From positions 29,508 to 93,507 of the forward strand of contig CATNDJ010000005.1 of the NCBI GenBank assembly GCA_950097265.1: DNA of 64,000 nucleotides. Reading direction: 5' to 3'. The stretch comes from an uncultured Oscillibacter sp. GTDB taxonomy: Bacteria > Bacillota > Clostridia > Oscillospirales > Oscillospiraceae. Below, piece by piece: positions 29,275 to 37,817 of the stretch. The number at the start of each line of letters is the position of its first letter. The stretch's first letter is position 1. The notes below the pieces were generated by a model. It was not told where the DNA came from, ran no database searches, and saw nothing but the letters and a program-made list of their open reading frames with translations. A program made the translations under genes and the position numbers.

Positions 29275-30174
29275 TTATCCCATCGCCCGCTTGATATAGA
29301 GGCTGGAGAGGAGAAGGACCAGCACCGTCATGACGATGGCGCCGGCGCTGCCGAAGCCGAAGTCCAGAGACTTGATTCCGTAGTTATACAGGTATTGCGT
29401 AATCGTGGAGGTGGTGTTGGCCGGTCCGCCGCCGGTGAGGAGGTTTACCTTGTCGAAGAGGCGGAAGCTGTCGATGGTCCGCAGCAGGGCGCAGAGGGCC
29501 AGGCTGTTTTTGATGTTGGGGATGGTGACGTAGAAAAGGATTTTGACGGAGTTTGCCCCGTCGATGCGGGCGGCCTCGTATTGGGCATGGGGCACGGACT
29601 GAAGGGCGGCGTACAGCAGCAGGAAGACGAAGGGGGCGCTTTGCCACACGTCAATCAGAAGCAGCATGCCGAAGGCGGTGCGCATATCGGAAAACCAGTT
29701 GAATACGGGCAGGCTCAGGGCCTCCATCACCTGGTTGACGATGCCGTAGTTGGGAGAGAGCATCATCCGCCAGCTCAAGGCTACCGTCACGGTGGGCAGC
29801 AGGTAGGGCAGGAGCAGCAGCGTCCGCATGACCTTTTGTCCCCGGGTGAGGCTGTTGACCAGAAGGGCCATGCAGAAGCCGATGAGCATCTCGAAGATCA
29901 CCGCCAGGAGGGTGAATTTCACCGTATTCAGGATGGCCTGGCGGAAATAGGCGTCGTTAAGAAGCTTCGTGTAGTTCCCTAAGGCGATAAAGGAAGCGGG
30001 CTTCTGAAGGTTCCGCAAAAGGTTGTAATCGGTGAAGCTGTAGAAGAGGGTGAACAGCAGGGGATAGGCCGTCATGACCAGCAGGACCAGCATGGTGGGG
30101 CTGATCATCCCCAGGCCGAAGCGCCTCGCGGCGCTCCCGGCGGCGTGGTTTTTCACAAGTTGGTGTTTTCTCAT
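29275..30174 (-). CDS. CUT1-type ABC sugar transporter permease (MalF/UgpA-like)
   Basis: EAARIDGANSVKILFYVTIPNIKNSL EAA motif. Confidence 0.93.
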   Translation of the reverse strand: MRKHQLVKNHAAGSAARRFGLGMISPTMLVLLVMTAYPLLFTLFYSFTDYNLLRNLQKPASFIALGNYTKLLNDAYFRQAILNTVKFTLLAVIFEMLIGFCMALLVNSLTRGQKVMRTLLLLPYLLPTVTVALSWRMMLSPNYGIVNQVMEALSLPVFNWFSDMRTAFGMLLLIDVWQSAPFVFLLLYAALQSVPHAQYEAARIDGANSVKILFYVTIPNIKNSLALCALLRTIDSFRLFDKVNLLTGGGPANTTSTITQYLYNYGIKSLDFGFGSAGAIVMTVLVLLLSSLYIKRAMG

Positions 30175-30199
30175 AAGCGCCTCTCTTTTCTGGGGGGAT

Positions 30200-30251
30200 A
30201 AGGCGCCTCCCGGCGCCTTTGGGAGGGCCGGGACGCCCGAAGGCGTCCCGG
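30200..30251 (-). other. Two tandem intercistronic hairpins (second with UUCG loop on the transcribed strand)
   Basis: AAGGCGCC-TCCC-GGCGCCTT and CCGGGACGCC-CGAA-GGCGTCCCGG (minus strand loop TTCG). Confidence 0.65.
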
Positions 30252-30334
30252 TTCATCTCTCAAGTCAAAGCGGAGCTCACGCTGCCGCCGCTCCGGCCCG
30301 GTGTTCCTCCGGACAGACGGAGCGAGTCAAGGTT

Positions 30335-31612
30335 TTACCCCATGAGCTGCTCGAGGTTGGCCTGGGCGTCGGCCAGGCCCTGGTCCACGGTTTTCACGCC
30401 GTTAACGATGTTGTCCATTTCGGTGCCCAGGGTGGTGTAGAACTGGGTCCACTCGGCGATGACGGGGCGGTACATGCCGCTCTCCAAGGCTTTGCAGACC
30501 ACTTCATACTGAGGATAGGTGGCCAGGACGTCTGCGTCCTGAAGGCTGGAGTACCGGCAGGGCACGCCGCCGGAGGGGACGGTGGATTTCTGCACGTCGG
30601 CGTCCATCAGATAGGACAGCAGTTTTACCGCCAGCTCTTTGTTTTGGCTGTTGTTGGGTACGCCGATGGTCCAGATGCCGTAGACGTTGGAGTTGTAGGC
30701 TTTCGCTCCGGCAGAGGCCGCGCCGCTGAGGGCGATATAGTCCGCCGTGGAGTCGGCGGTGGGCGTGTACCAGCCGGGCCAGCCGATGCCCATCGTGCCC
30801 GCGCCGGTGTCCACGGAGGCAATGAGATCGTCCTTTACCTGGGCTTCGCCGGTGGCGATGAGCTTCAGGTAGTAGTTCATCGCCGCTTTAAATTCTTCGG
30901 TGTTGACGGTGGGTTTGTTATTTTCGTCAATGACCCAGCCGCCGAAGGACAGCAGGATGGGAAGGAAGTCTACCACCAGGTTGTTCTGGTTATCGCCCCG
31001 GTAAATGAAGCCCTTTTTGCCGGCGGCCTGGGCGCTTTCGCAGATGGCCAGCAGATCGTCCAGGCTCTGAATCTGGTCGGCGGAATACCCGGCGGCCTCC
31101 ACGTTGGCCTTGTTGAACATCAGTACGGTGACGTTGCCATAGTAGGGGGCCAGATACAGCTGGCCGTCCACATAGCAGATCGTGGTGGTGGCGGGGATGA
31201 CGTCGTCATCCAGCTCGTAGCCCAGGTCCGACAGGTTGGCCAGGACGCCGCTGTCGGTAAACTCGGCCATCCAGGAGCCGTCCACCATGCACAGGTCGTA
31301 AGTGCCGGCGGAGTTGATGGCGTCCAGGGCGATGCCGGAGTACAGGTCGGACTCGGAGAGCTCCTGCACTTCGCAGGTGACGTTGTTTTCGGCCTCAAAG
31401 GCGGGAAGGCACTCCTTGATGACGTCGGCGTAGGTTCCGGCCCGCAGGATCAGGGTCAGCTTGGTGGGAGCGGCGGAGCCGCCGGAGCTGCCGGAATCTC
31501 CCTGAGCGGGGGTGCTTCCGGAAGTGTCGCCGGTCTGGCCGGACTTGCCGCCGCAGGCGGCCAGGGACAGGACCATGACCAGAGCCAGCAGGAACGCGAA
31601 CAGCTTTTTCAT
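30335..31612 (-). CDS. Extracellular sugar-binding lipoprotein of ABC transporter
   Basis: MKKLFAFLLALVMVLSLAACGG lipobox; family 1 SBP features. Confidence 0.93.
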   Translation of the reverse strand: MKKLFAFLLALVMVLSLAACGGKSGQTGDTSGSTPAQGDSGSSGGSAAPTKLTLILRAGTYADVIKECLPAFEAENNVTCEVQELSESDLYSGIALDAINSAGTYDLCMVDGSWMAEFTDSGVLANLSDLGYELDDDVIPATTTICYVDGQLYLAPYYGNVTVLMFNKANVEAAGYSADQIQSLDDLLAICESAQAAGKKGFIYRGDNQNNLVVDFLPILLSFGGWVIDENNKPTVNTEEFKAAMNYYLKLIATGEAQVKDDLIASVDTGAGTMGIGWPGWYTPTADSTADYIALSGAASAGAKAYNSNVYGIWTIGVPNNSQNKELAVKLLSYLMDADVQKSTVPSGGVPCRYSSLQDADVLATYPQYEVVCKALESGMYRPVIAEWTQFYTTLGTEMDNIVNGVKTVDQGLADAQANLEQLMG

Positions 31613-31669
31613 TTCTTTTCCTCCTAATCTTGTTGACGTGGCTGCGTTTGCTTGCGGGGGAATATTTTG

Positions 31670-32509
31670 TTACTCTTTGACAGCGCCGCTTGAAAGACCG
31701 GAAATCAAGTAGTTCTGCGCAAAGATCACAAACAGGGTGATGGGGATGACGGAGATCACGCCTCCCGCCGCCACCAGGCCGAAGTTGGTCAGGTTGTCCT
31801 CCGTGTTCAGCAGGGCCAGGGCCAGGGGTACGGTGTTGTTGGCGGGGCTGCGGGTAAAGATGACGGTGTAGGTGTATTCGTTCCAGGCGTACATGAAGCT
31901 GAGCATGGCCACCGCCGCGATGCCCGGGGCCACCAGGGGCAGGACAATCCGCACGAAGAGCTGCCATTCCGTGGCGCCGTCCACCTTGGCGCTCTCCTCT
32001 ACCTCCTCGGGGAGGTCCTGGAAGAAGCTGATGAGAAACCAAATGATCAAAGGCACGTTGATCAGCACGCAGGCCAGGGCCACGGGAAGTTTGGTATTCA
32101 GCACGCCCAGCTTGTTGAACATGATATACAGCGGGATGGTGAAAGCCACCGGCGGCAGCACCCGCACCAGCAGGACCCAGTAGGTCAGGGGCTTTTTCAG
32201 CCCGAAGCGGAACCGCCGCCGGGCCAGGACATAGGCCGCGCAGACACCCACCAGCAGGGACAGAATCAGAGAACTGAAGGTGGTCTGGAGGCTGTTGACA
32301 ATGGCCTGGCCGAAGCCTTCGCCGGTGAAGAGCTGAGCGAAATGCTCCGCCGTCAGGGACTGGGGCAGCAGGGGAATGTGGCCCCGCATTTCGTCCGTGG
32401 GGCGGATGGCCATCGCCAACAGCCAATAGATGGGAAACAGCGAGGTCAGCAGCAGCAGGGCGCAGAGCGCCGCCTTGACTGCGGCCGCCGCTTTCTTCTT
32501 TGTTTTCAT
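31670..32509 (-). CDS. CUT1-type ABC sugar transporter permease (MalG/UgpE-like)
   Basis: EESAKVDGATEWQLFVRIVLPLVAPGIAAV EAA motif. Confidence 0.93.
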   Translation of the reverse strand: MKTKKKAAAAVKAALCALLLLTSLFPIYWLLAMAIRPTDEMRGHIPLLPQSLTAEHFAQLFTGEGFGQAIVNSLQTTFSSLILSLLVGVCAAYVLARRRFRFGLKKPLTYWVLLVRVLPPVAFTIPLYIMFNKLGVLNTKLPVALACVLINVPLIIWFLISFFQDLPEEVEESAKVDGATEWQLFVRIVLPLVAPGIAAVAMLSFMYAWNEYTYTVIFTRSPANNTVPLALALLNTEDNLTNFGLVAAGGVISVIPITLFVIFAQNYLISGLSSGAVKE

Positions 32510-32581
32510 GGCGTTCCTCCTTGTCTTTCCCGGCCGAACGCCGGTCCTTCTAAGTATATGCGTTTTTTCCGGGAAAAAAGG

Positions 32582-33568
32582 CTAACTGGAACCCCGGATG
32601 CGAAGTTCGGCGGGGACCACGGTGACCGGAGGACATTCCTCCCCGTTCAGCAGGGCGTGAAGACGGTCCACCCCCAGCTCGCCGATGAGGCGGCAGTTGA
32701 TGTGGACGGAGGTCAGCTCCGGCTCGACCATGCCGCAGATAGTGGAATCGTCGAAGCCCACCACCGCCAGGTCGTCCGGAACCTTCAGCCCCAGGCGAAG
32801 GGCGGCTTTCAGCACCCCGGCGGCAATCACGTCGTTGATACCGAGGACGGCGTCGGGCCGGTCCTTCCGGCTCAGCAGCTCCTGGGCCATCCGGGCGGCG
32901 CTTTCGACGGTGGGATCGCACATGGCCACAGGGTAGGCTCCCGCGTCAAGGCCATGCTCTTCCATAATTTGCAGGAAGGCGTTATAGCGCTCTCCCACGA
33001 TGTAAGGGGAGAAGCGCCCGGCAATCATAGCGATGCTGCGCCGTCCCCGCTGTATCAGGTGCTCCACCGCCAGGCGGATGCCGCCGTATTCGTCGGACAG
33101 CACGCAGGGGAGGTCGAAGCCCGGCATGCGATTGTTCACCAGCACCACGGCCACGCGCTTGCTCTGAAATTCAGAGACCATGTCCGCCTGGGCGCTACCC
33201 CCCAGGATGACGCCTTCCACCTGTTTGTTTTGGGCGGTGCCCGCCGCCTGGGCCCAGTCCGAGGCCGTGGAAATCACAAGCTGGCGGTCCGACTGCATGG
33301 TCCGCCGCATGATGCTCTCGCAGATGCGGGCGTAAAATTCATCCAGGATGGTGGCGTCCTTCTTGCAGATGAGGAAGGCAATTTTATCCGTCCGCTGGCG
33401 CACCATGGCCCTGGCGATGGCGTTGGGGGAGTAGTGCAGAATTTCCGCCGCCTCGAAAACCTTCTGCCGCGTGGAGTCCCGGACCCGGTCGGGATCGGAA
33501 AAAGTGCGGGACACCGTGGCTGTGGAGACGCCGGAAAGGCGGGAAACATCATAAATTGTGGCGTTCAT
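32582..33568 (-). CDS. LacI family transcriptional regulator
   Basis: MNATIYDVSRLSGVSTATVSRTFSDPDRVRDSTRQKVFEAAEILHYSPNAIAR. Confidence 0.95.
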   Translation of the reverse strand: MNATIYDVSRLSGVSTATVSRTFSDPDRVRDSTRQKVFEAAEILHYSPNAIARAMVRQRTDKIAFLICKKDATILDEFYARICESIMRRTMQSDRQLVISTASDWAQAAGTAQNKQVEGVILGGSAQADMVSEFQSKRVAVVLVNNRMPGFDLPCVLSDEYGGIRLAVEHLIQRGRRSIAMIAGRFSPYIVGERYNAFLQIMEEHGLDAGAYPVAMCDPTVESAARMAQELLSRKDRPDAVLGINDVIAAGVLKAALRLGLKVPDDLAVVGFDDSTICGMVEPELTSVHINCRLIGELGVDRLHALLNGEECPPVTVVPAELRIRGSS

Positions 33569-33597
33569 GAGAATCCCTCCCCTCTCTTTCACAAAAA

Positions 33598-33609
33598 GTA
33601 AGCGCTTAC
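33598..33609. promoter_or_regulatory. LacI/cre-type operator GTAAGCGCTTAC
   Basis: Perfect 12-bp palindrome 30 bp upstream of lacI-type start codon. Confidence 0.75.
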
Positions 33610-33782
33610 ATTTTTGGAACAAAAATAATCAAAAGCGCTGGATTTCAAGATCAAAGACTCTTGCCTTTTTCTTAAACATTACCATCCTGACAAAAAAACC
33701 GCAAGTAGGAAAACGCATTTTTGGTGAAAAAAATGGTTTTGTATAGTTTTGTCTGTGCAAAATGTTACAATTTTCTTAAAAA

Positions 33783-33796
33783 TGTAATCGCTTACA
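33783..33796. promoter_or_regulatory. Second LacI-type operator TGTAATCGCTTACA
   Basis: Near-perfect palindrome related to the 33598 site. Confidence 0.7.
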
Positions 33797-34025
33797 TAGA
33801 ATGAATGTTTGCATTGAAAGGGGAAAGCCGGAAGCGGGCCGGTTCATGCGCCTGGAGAAATTATCCAGGAAGCCCGGATTGATTTCGACAAAAAGCAGGG
33901 AAGGGACGTGCTATCATCAAATTTGAAAGCCTGTCCTGTTTTGCCTACCGGCGGGAAGACGCCCGGCAGAGGGACGCTCCGGCGTTTTTGCATCAGGCAT
34001 ATTTTTGGTAAAAGAGGGGAAACAT

Positions 34026-34331
34026 ATGAAGATCCAGGTGAAGAACGCGGACCGGAACCTGCTGCTGGAGCTCAGCGGGGAGCTGGACCACCAGGGGGCC
34101 CGGACCGCCCTGCGGGAGCTGGAGGAGGCTTTGGACGCGGCGCTGCCCCGGAAGCTGGTGCTGGACTTGTCGGGAGTGACCTTCATGGACAGCTCCGGCA
34201 TTGCGGTAATTCTCCGGGCGCGGCAGAAAATGCAGCTTCTGGACGGCGGGCTGCTGGTGCGGGGCGTGCCGCCCCAGGCCCGGCGGGTCCTGGATGCCGC
34301 AGGCATTAACCGTCTTGTAACGATCAAATGA
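34026..34331 (+). CDS. spoIIAA: Anti-sigma F factor antagonist (STAS)
   Basis: LVLDLSGVTFMDSSGIAVILRARQKM; first gene of spoIIA-type operon. Confidence 0.93.
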   Translation: MKIQVKNADRNLLLELSGELDHQGARTALRELEEALDAALPRKLVLDLSGVTFMDSSGIAVILRARQKMQLLDGGLLVRGVPPQARRVLDAAGINRLVTIK

Positions 34332-34344
34332 GGAGGTTTACATA

Positions 34345-34788
34345 ATGAGGACCAAGGCAGTCAACGAGGCCATCCTGAGCTTTCCCAGCCAGAGCCGGAA
34401 CGAGGGGTTTGCCCGCTCCGCCGCGGCCTGCTTCGCCGCCCAGATGGATCCCACCTTAAATGAGCTGGAGGATGTGAAAACCGCCGTCAGCGAAGCGGTG
34501 ACAAACGCCATTGTCCACGGCTACCCGGACGCCATCGGCAGCGTGACGCTGAAGCTGCGGGTGCTGCCGGGGAATGTGCTGGAGCTGACGGTGAAGGACC
34601 ATGGCCGGGGTATCCCGGACGTGGAAAAGGCACGGCAGCCCATGTTCACCACCGGCGGGGAGGAGCGCAGCGGCATGGGCTTCACGATTATGGAGAGCTT
34701 CATGGACAAGGTGACGGTGCGGTCTGCTGTGAACAAGGGGACCACGGTGGTGATGCGGAAGAAGCTGGCCTCCCGTTTGAAGAAATGA
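34345..34788 (+). CDS. spoIIAB: Anti-sigma F factor (serine kinase)
   Basis: DVKTAVSEAVTNAIVHGYPD, VKDHGRGIPDVEKARQPMFTT, GMGFTIMESFMD. Confidence 0.95.
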   Translation: MRTKAVNEAILSFPSQSRNEGFARSAAACFAAQMDPTLNELEDVKTAVSEAVTNAIVHGYPDAIGSVTLKLRVLPGNVLELTVKDHGRGIPDVEKARQPMFTTGGEERSGMGFTIMESFMDKVTVRSAVNKGTTVVMRKKLASRLKK

Positions 34789-35489
34789 GCGCCGCGCTGG
34801 AGCTCCTCCGGGCGGCGCAGCAGGGGGACCGGGACGCCTGCGAACAGGCGGTCATTGAAAACAACGGTTTGATTTGGAGCGTGGTCCGGCGGTACTATGG
34901 CCGGGGCGTGGAGCCGGACGACCTGTATCAGCTGGGCTGCCTGGGCTTTTTGAAGGCGGTCCAGGGCTTTGACTTTGACTACGGCACCTGCTTTTCCACC
35001 TACGCCGTGCCGAAAATCGCGGGGGAAATCCGCCGCTTCCTCCGGGACGACGGAGCCGTGAAGGTAGGGCGGAGCATTCGGGAGCAGGCCCAGACTCTTT
35101 ACACCGCCCGGGAACGCCTGCGCCACGAGCTGGGCCGGGAGCCGGCCCTCTCGGAGCTGTCGGAAGCCACGGGCCTGACGCCGGAGGAGATTGCCCGGAC
35201 GGACCTGGCCACCGACGCGCCGGAGTCCCTTCAGCAGGAGACGGCGGACGGCCTGACCCTGGAAGGTGCCCTGGGCACCGAGGCCCCGGAGGAGGGGCTG
35301 GTGGAGCGCATCGCCCTTCGGGAGGCCATCGACCGCTTGCCGGAGAAGGAGCGCATGACGATTCTCCTCCGCTATTTTAAGGGGCTGACCCAGGAGCAGA
35401 CGGCCCGGGTGGTGGGAGTGTCTCAGGTGCAGATATCCCGGCTGGAGCGCCGGGGGCTGAAACGGCTGCGGGAGAGCTTTGAGGCTTAA
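34785..35489 (+). CDS. sigF: RNA polymerase sporulation sigma factor SigF
   Basis: Sigma-70 regions 2-4; overlaps spoIIAB stop (ATGA); FSTYAVPKIAGEIRRFLRDDG. Confidence 0.95.
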   Translation: MSAALELLRAAQQGDRDACEQAVIENNGLIWSVVRRYYGRGVEPDDLYQLGCLGFLKAVQGFDFDYGTCFSTYAVPKIAGEIRRFLRDDGAVKVGRSIREQAQTLYTARERLRHELGREPALSELSEATGLTPEEIARTDLATDAPESLQQETADGLTLEGALGTEAPEEGLVERIALREAIDRLPEKERMTILLRYFKGLTQEQTARVVGVSQVQISRLERRGLKRLRESFEA

Positions 35490-36231
35490 ACCAGTCCTCC
35501 CCCTGAAACTCCGTCATAGTTGTCCAGTAGCGCTTAGGCATGTTGCTCATCCTCAGGCGGGGGTTCTCCCGCTCTTTAATGGCGATGGTATCGTAAAACC
35601 GTTTCCACAGCAGGCGGTAGCGGGCCTCCGCCTCGTCCGGCGGGGCCATCTGAAAGTCCGCCAGGGGCCGGATGACCGACTGACCGGGGACGTGGAAGAG
35701 GGCTTCCCTGTGGGTGCGGTCGTAGAGGAAAAAGCGCTCGTTGTGAAACCGGGCGGCGAAGTGCCCGCCCAGCACGGGCAGGACCCGGTTTTTCGGCTCA
35801 ATTTCCCCGCCCAGCACGCCTCCCAGGTCCGAGAAGCGGACGAAGCCTTTTAAGAGATGGACTTCCCCGTTTAGATGCCGGACGGCCCGGATGACCGGGT
35901 ACAGCGTCTCGTCGGAGCGGTTTCGGAGGAAGCCGGGCCCCTCCCGGAGCAGCTTGGCCACCAGCCGGAACAGGCACAGCTCCTTTTCCGGCAGACAGGT
36001 GAGAAAACCCCGCCGCAGCAGGACGGCGGCTTCCGGGGACAGGGCGGTTACCTTCCGCAGGACCCTGGCGGCGTGGCCCGGGTCCGTGGGGACCCTCCGG
36101 GAATCGAATAGGGTATAGACCTCGTCCCCGCCGGAAGAGAATCCGGCGGGGATTTCTCGATGGGCGTAGCTGTCGAAGACGCAGGAGAGGAAGCCGTCGA
36201 AGCTGCCGTCGTAATGGTACATCACTTCCAT
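35377..36231 (-). CDS. TIGR03915/DUF4130-like protein, putative DNA repair/modification partner
   Basis: MEVMYHYDGSFDGFLSCVFDSY...RMSNMPKRYWTTMTEFQ; directly downstream of SplB-like radical SAM gene; C-terminal tail reads antisense through sigF. Confidence 0.85.
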   Translation of the reverse strand: MEVMYHYDGSFDGFLSCVFDSYAHREIPAGFSSGGDEVYTLFDSRRVPTDPGHAARVLRKVTALSPEAAVLLRRGFLTCLPEKELCLFRLVAKLLREGPGFLRNRSDETLYPVIRAVRHLNGEVHLLKGFVRFSDLGGVLGGEIEPKNRVLPVLGGHFAARFHNERFFLYDRTHREALFHVPGQSVIRPLADFQMAPPDEAEARYRLLWKRFYDTIAIKERENPRLRMSNMPKRYWTTMTEFQGEDWFKPQSSPAAVSAPGAPAGISAPETLPPPGPSAPGSAP

Positions 36232-36252
36232 GGGACTCCTCCGGCAGCGCCA

Positions 36253-37527
36253 CTACGCCGTCTCCGGCCGGTTAAACAGGGACAGCTGTTCCCCTTCCGG
36301 CTGGGGCAGCGTGGGCCTCTCGGCGGCGATGAGCCCCCGCAAAAGGCTGTCCGGCGTGAAGCGCAGGCCCTCCGCCATTTTGCCGGAGGCGGTGAGAAAA
36401 TATTGGGCCCGCTTCATCACCACCCCCAGCTTTTTCAGGTTGTCGATGTGAAGGGGCCCCGTCCGCCGGGCGCTCAGGATCCGCCGGGCGGAAGTGACTC
36501 CCACGCCGGGAATCCGTAGCAGGGTTTCATAGGCGGCGGTGTTGACCTCCACCGGAAAGAAGTCCAGGTGGGCCAGGGCCCAGCTGCACTTGGGGTCCAC
36601 CCGGGTATCGAAGTCCTGGTGGCTTTCGTCCAGCAGCTCCTCTGCCCGGAAGCCGTAGAAGCGCAGCAGCCAGTCCGCCTGATAGAGCCGGTGTTCCCGC
36701 AGCAGGGGGGGCTTTACGTCCCTGGCGGGAAGCAGGGCGTGCTCCACCACCGGAACATAGGCGGAATAGAACACTCGTTTTAGACCATAGCGGTCATAGA
36801 GACCCTGGGTCAGCCGGAGGATGTGGAAGTCCGTGTCCCGGGTGGCCCCGACGATGAGCTGGGTGCTCTGCCCTGCGGGGGCGAAGCGGGGAGCGTGACG
36901 GTATTTCACCAGCTCCTCCCGGCTCTGCCGGTTCCGGGCTTGAATCTGCCGCATGGGAGCCAGAATGGCTCCTTTCGTCTTATCCGGGGCCAGGGATTTC
37001 AGTCCCGCCTCCGAAGGCAGCTCGATGTTCACGCTGAGCCGGTCCGCCAGGAGGCCCAGCCGCTCCACCAGCTCCGGCGACGTGCCGGGGATGGCCTTGG
37101 CGTGGATGTAGCCGTTGAAGCGATACCGCTCCCGGAGCAGGGCCAGGCAGCGGATCATCAGTTCCGTGGTGTAGTCCGGGCTGCGGAAGACGCCGGAGGA
37201 GAGAAACAGCCCCTCAATGTAGTTCCGCCGGTAGAACTGGATCGTGAGGTCTGCCAGCTCCTCCGGGGTGAAGGCCGCCCGCCTGGTCTCGTTGCTCCGG
37301 CGGTTGACGCAGTATTTGCAGTCGTACACGCAGCGGTTCGTCAGCAGCACTTTCAGCAGGGTGACGCAGCGCCCGTCGGCGGAGAAGCTGTGGCAGCAGC
37401 CCGCCGAGGCGGTGGAGGTATTGCCGATATACCCCTTTTTCGCCGCCCGGGTTCCGCCGCTGGAAGTGCAGGCGGCGTCATACTTGGCGGCGTCGGTGAG
37501 GACGGTCAGTTTCTCCAGGAGGTCCAT
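36253..37527 (-). CDS. Putative DNA modification/repair radical SAM protein (TIGR03916-like)
   Basis: CVYDCKYCVNRRSNETRR (CX3CX2C), C-terminal HhH-like LLRIPGVGVTSARRILSARR. Confidence 0.92.
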   Translation of the reverse strand: MDLLEKLTVLTDAAKYDAACTSSGGTRAAKKGYIGNTSTASAGCCHSFSADGRCVTLLKVLLTNRCVYDCKYCVNRRSNETRRAAFTPEELADLTIQFYRRNYIEGLFLSSGVFRSPDYTTELMIRCLALLRERYRFNGYIHAKAIPGTSPELVERLGLLADRLSVNIELPSEAGLKSLAPDKTKGAILAPMRQIQARNRQSREELVKYRHAPRFAPAGQSTQLIVGATRDTDFHILRLTQGLYDRYGLKRVFYSAYVPVVEHALLPARDVKPPLLREHRLYQADWLLRFYGFRAEELLDESHQDFDTRVDPKCSWALAHLDFFPVEVNTAAYETLLRIPGVGVTSARRILSARRTGPLHIDNLKKLGVVMKRAQYFLTASGKMAEGLRFTPDSLLRGLIAAERPTLPQPEGEQLSLFNRPETA

Positions 37528-37694
37528 CGCTTTTCACCCAGGGCCTGCCACAGCCGTACGTTCCAGGCCGCCGGGAGACAGGCCGCCTTGCGGGAGCGCC
37601 GGGCGGGACGCTCAATCAGGTCAATGAGGTGGAAGAGCTGGGCGGTCAGGATGGCGATGCCCAGGATGGTGAAAAAAAGAGTCCAGCCGGTCAT
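37506..37694 (-). CDS. 62-aa single-TM protein of unknown function, first gene of putative SOS operon
   Basis: MTGWTLFFTILGIAILTAQLFHLIDLIERPARRSRKAACLPAAWNVRLWQALGEKRWTSWRN; GGAGG 8 nt upstream; overlaps radical SAM start by 22 nt. Confidence 0.65.
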   Translation of the reverse strand: MTGWTLFFTILGIAILTAQLFHLIDLIERPARRSRKAACLPAAWNVRLWQALGEKRWTSWRN

Positions 37695-37731
37695 ATTGAA
37701 ATCCTCCATATAGAAATTTTGTTCGATTGCT

Positions 37732-37760
37732 ATTGTAACTCGAACAATCGTTCTTGTCAA
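37732..37760 (-). promoter_or_regulatory. SOS-type promoter: TTGACA-N17-TACAAT with LexA-like box between -35 and -10
   Basis: Minus strand TTGACAAGAACGATTGTTCGAGTTACAAT; GAAC-N4-GTTC core at 37742-37753. Confidence 0.8.
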
Positions 37761-37770
37761 GAGGAAAAAG

Positions 37771-37799
37771 AAAAAACGGCCCTTTTTTGGGGACCGTTT
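37771..37799 (-). terminator. Terminator of the 37818 gene
   Basis: Minus strand AAACGGTCCCC-AAAAAA-GGGCCGTTTTTT. Confidence 0.75.
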
Positions 37800-37817
37800 C
37801 AAAGCGGCGCAGGACTT

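Noticed and set aside
33600-33800. Specific -35/-10 for the lacI-type gene
   Set aside because: Several AT-rich candidates but none with good spacing; cannot choose without transcript data.
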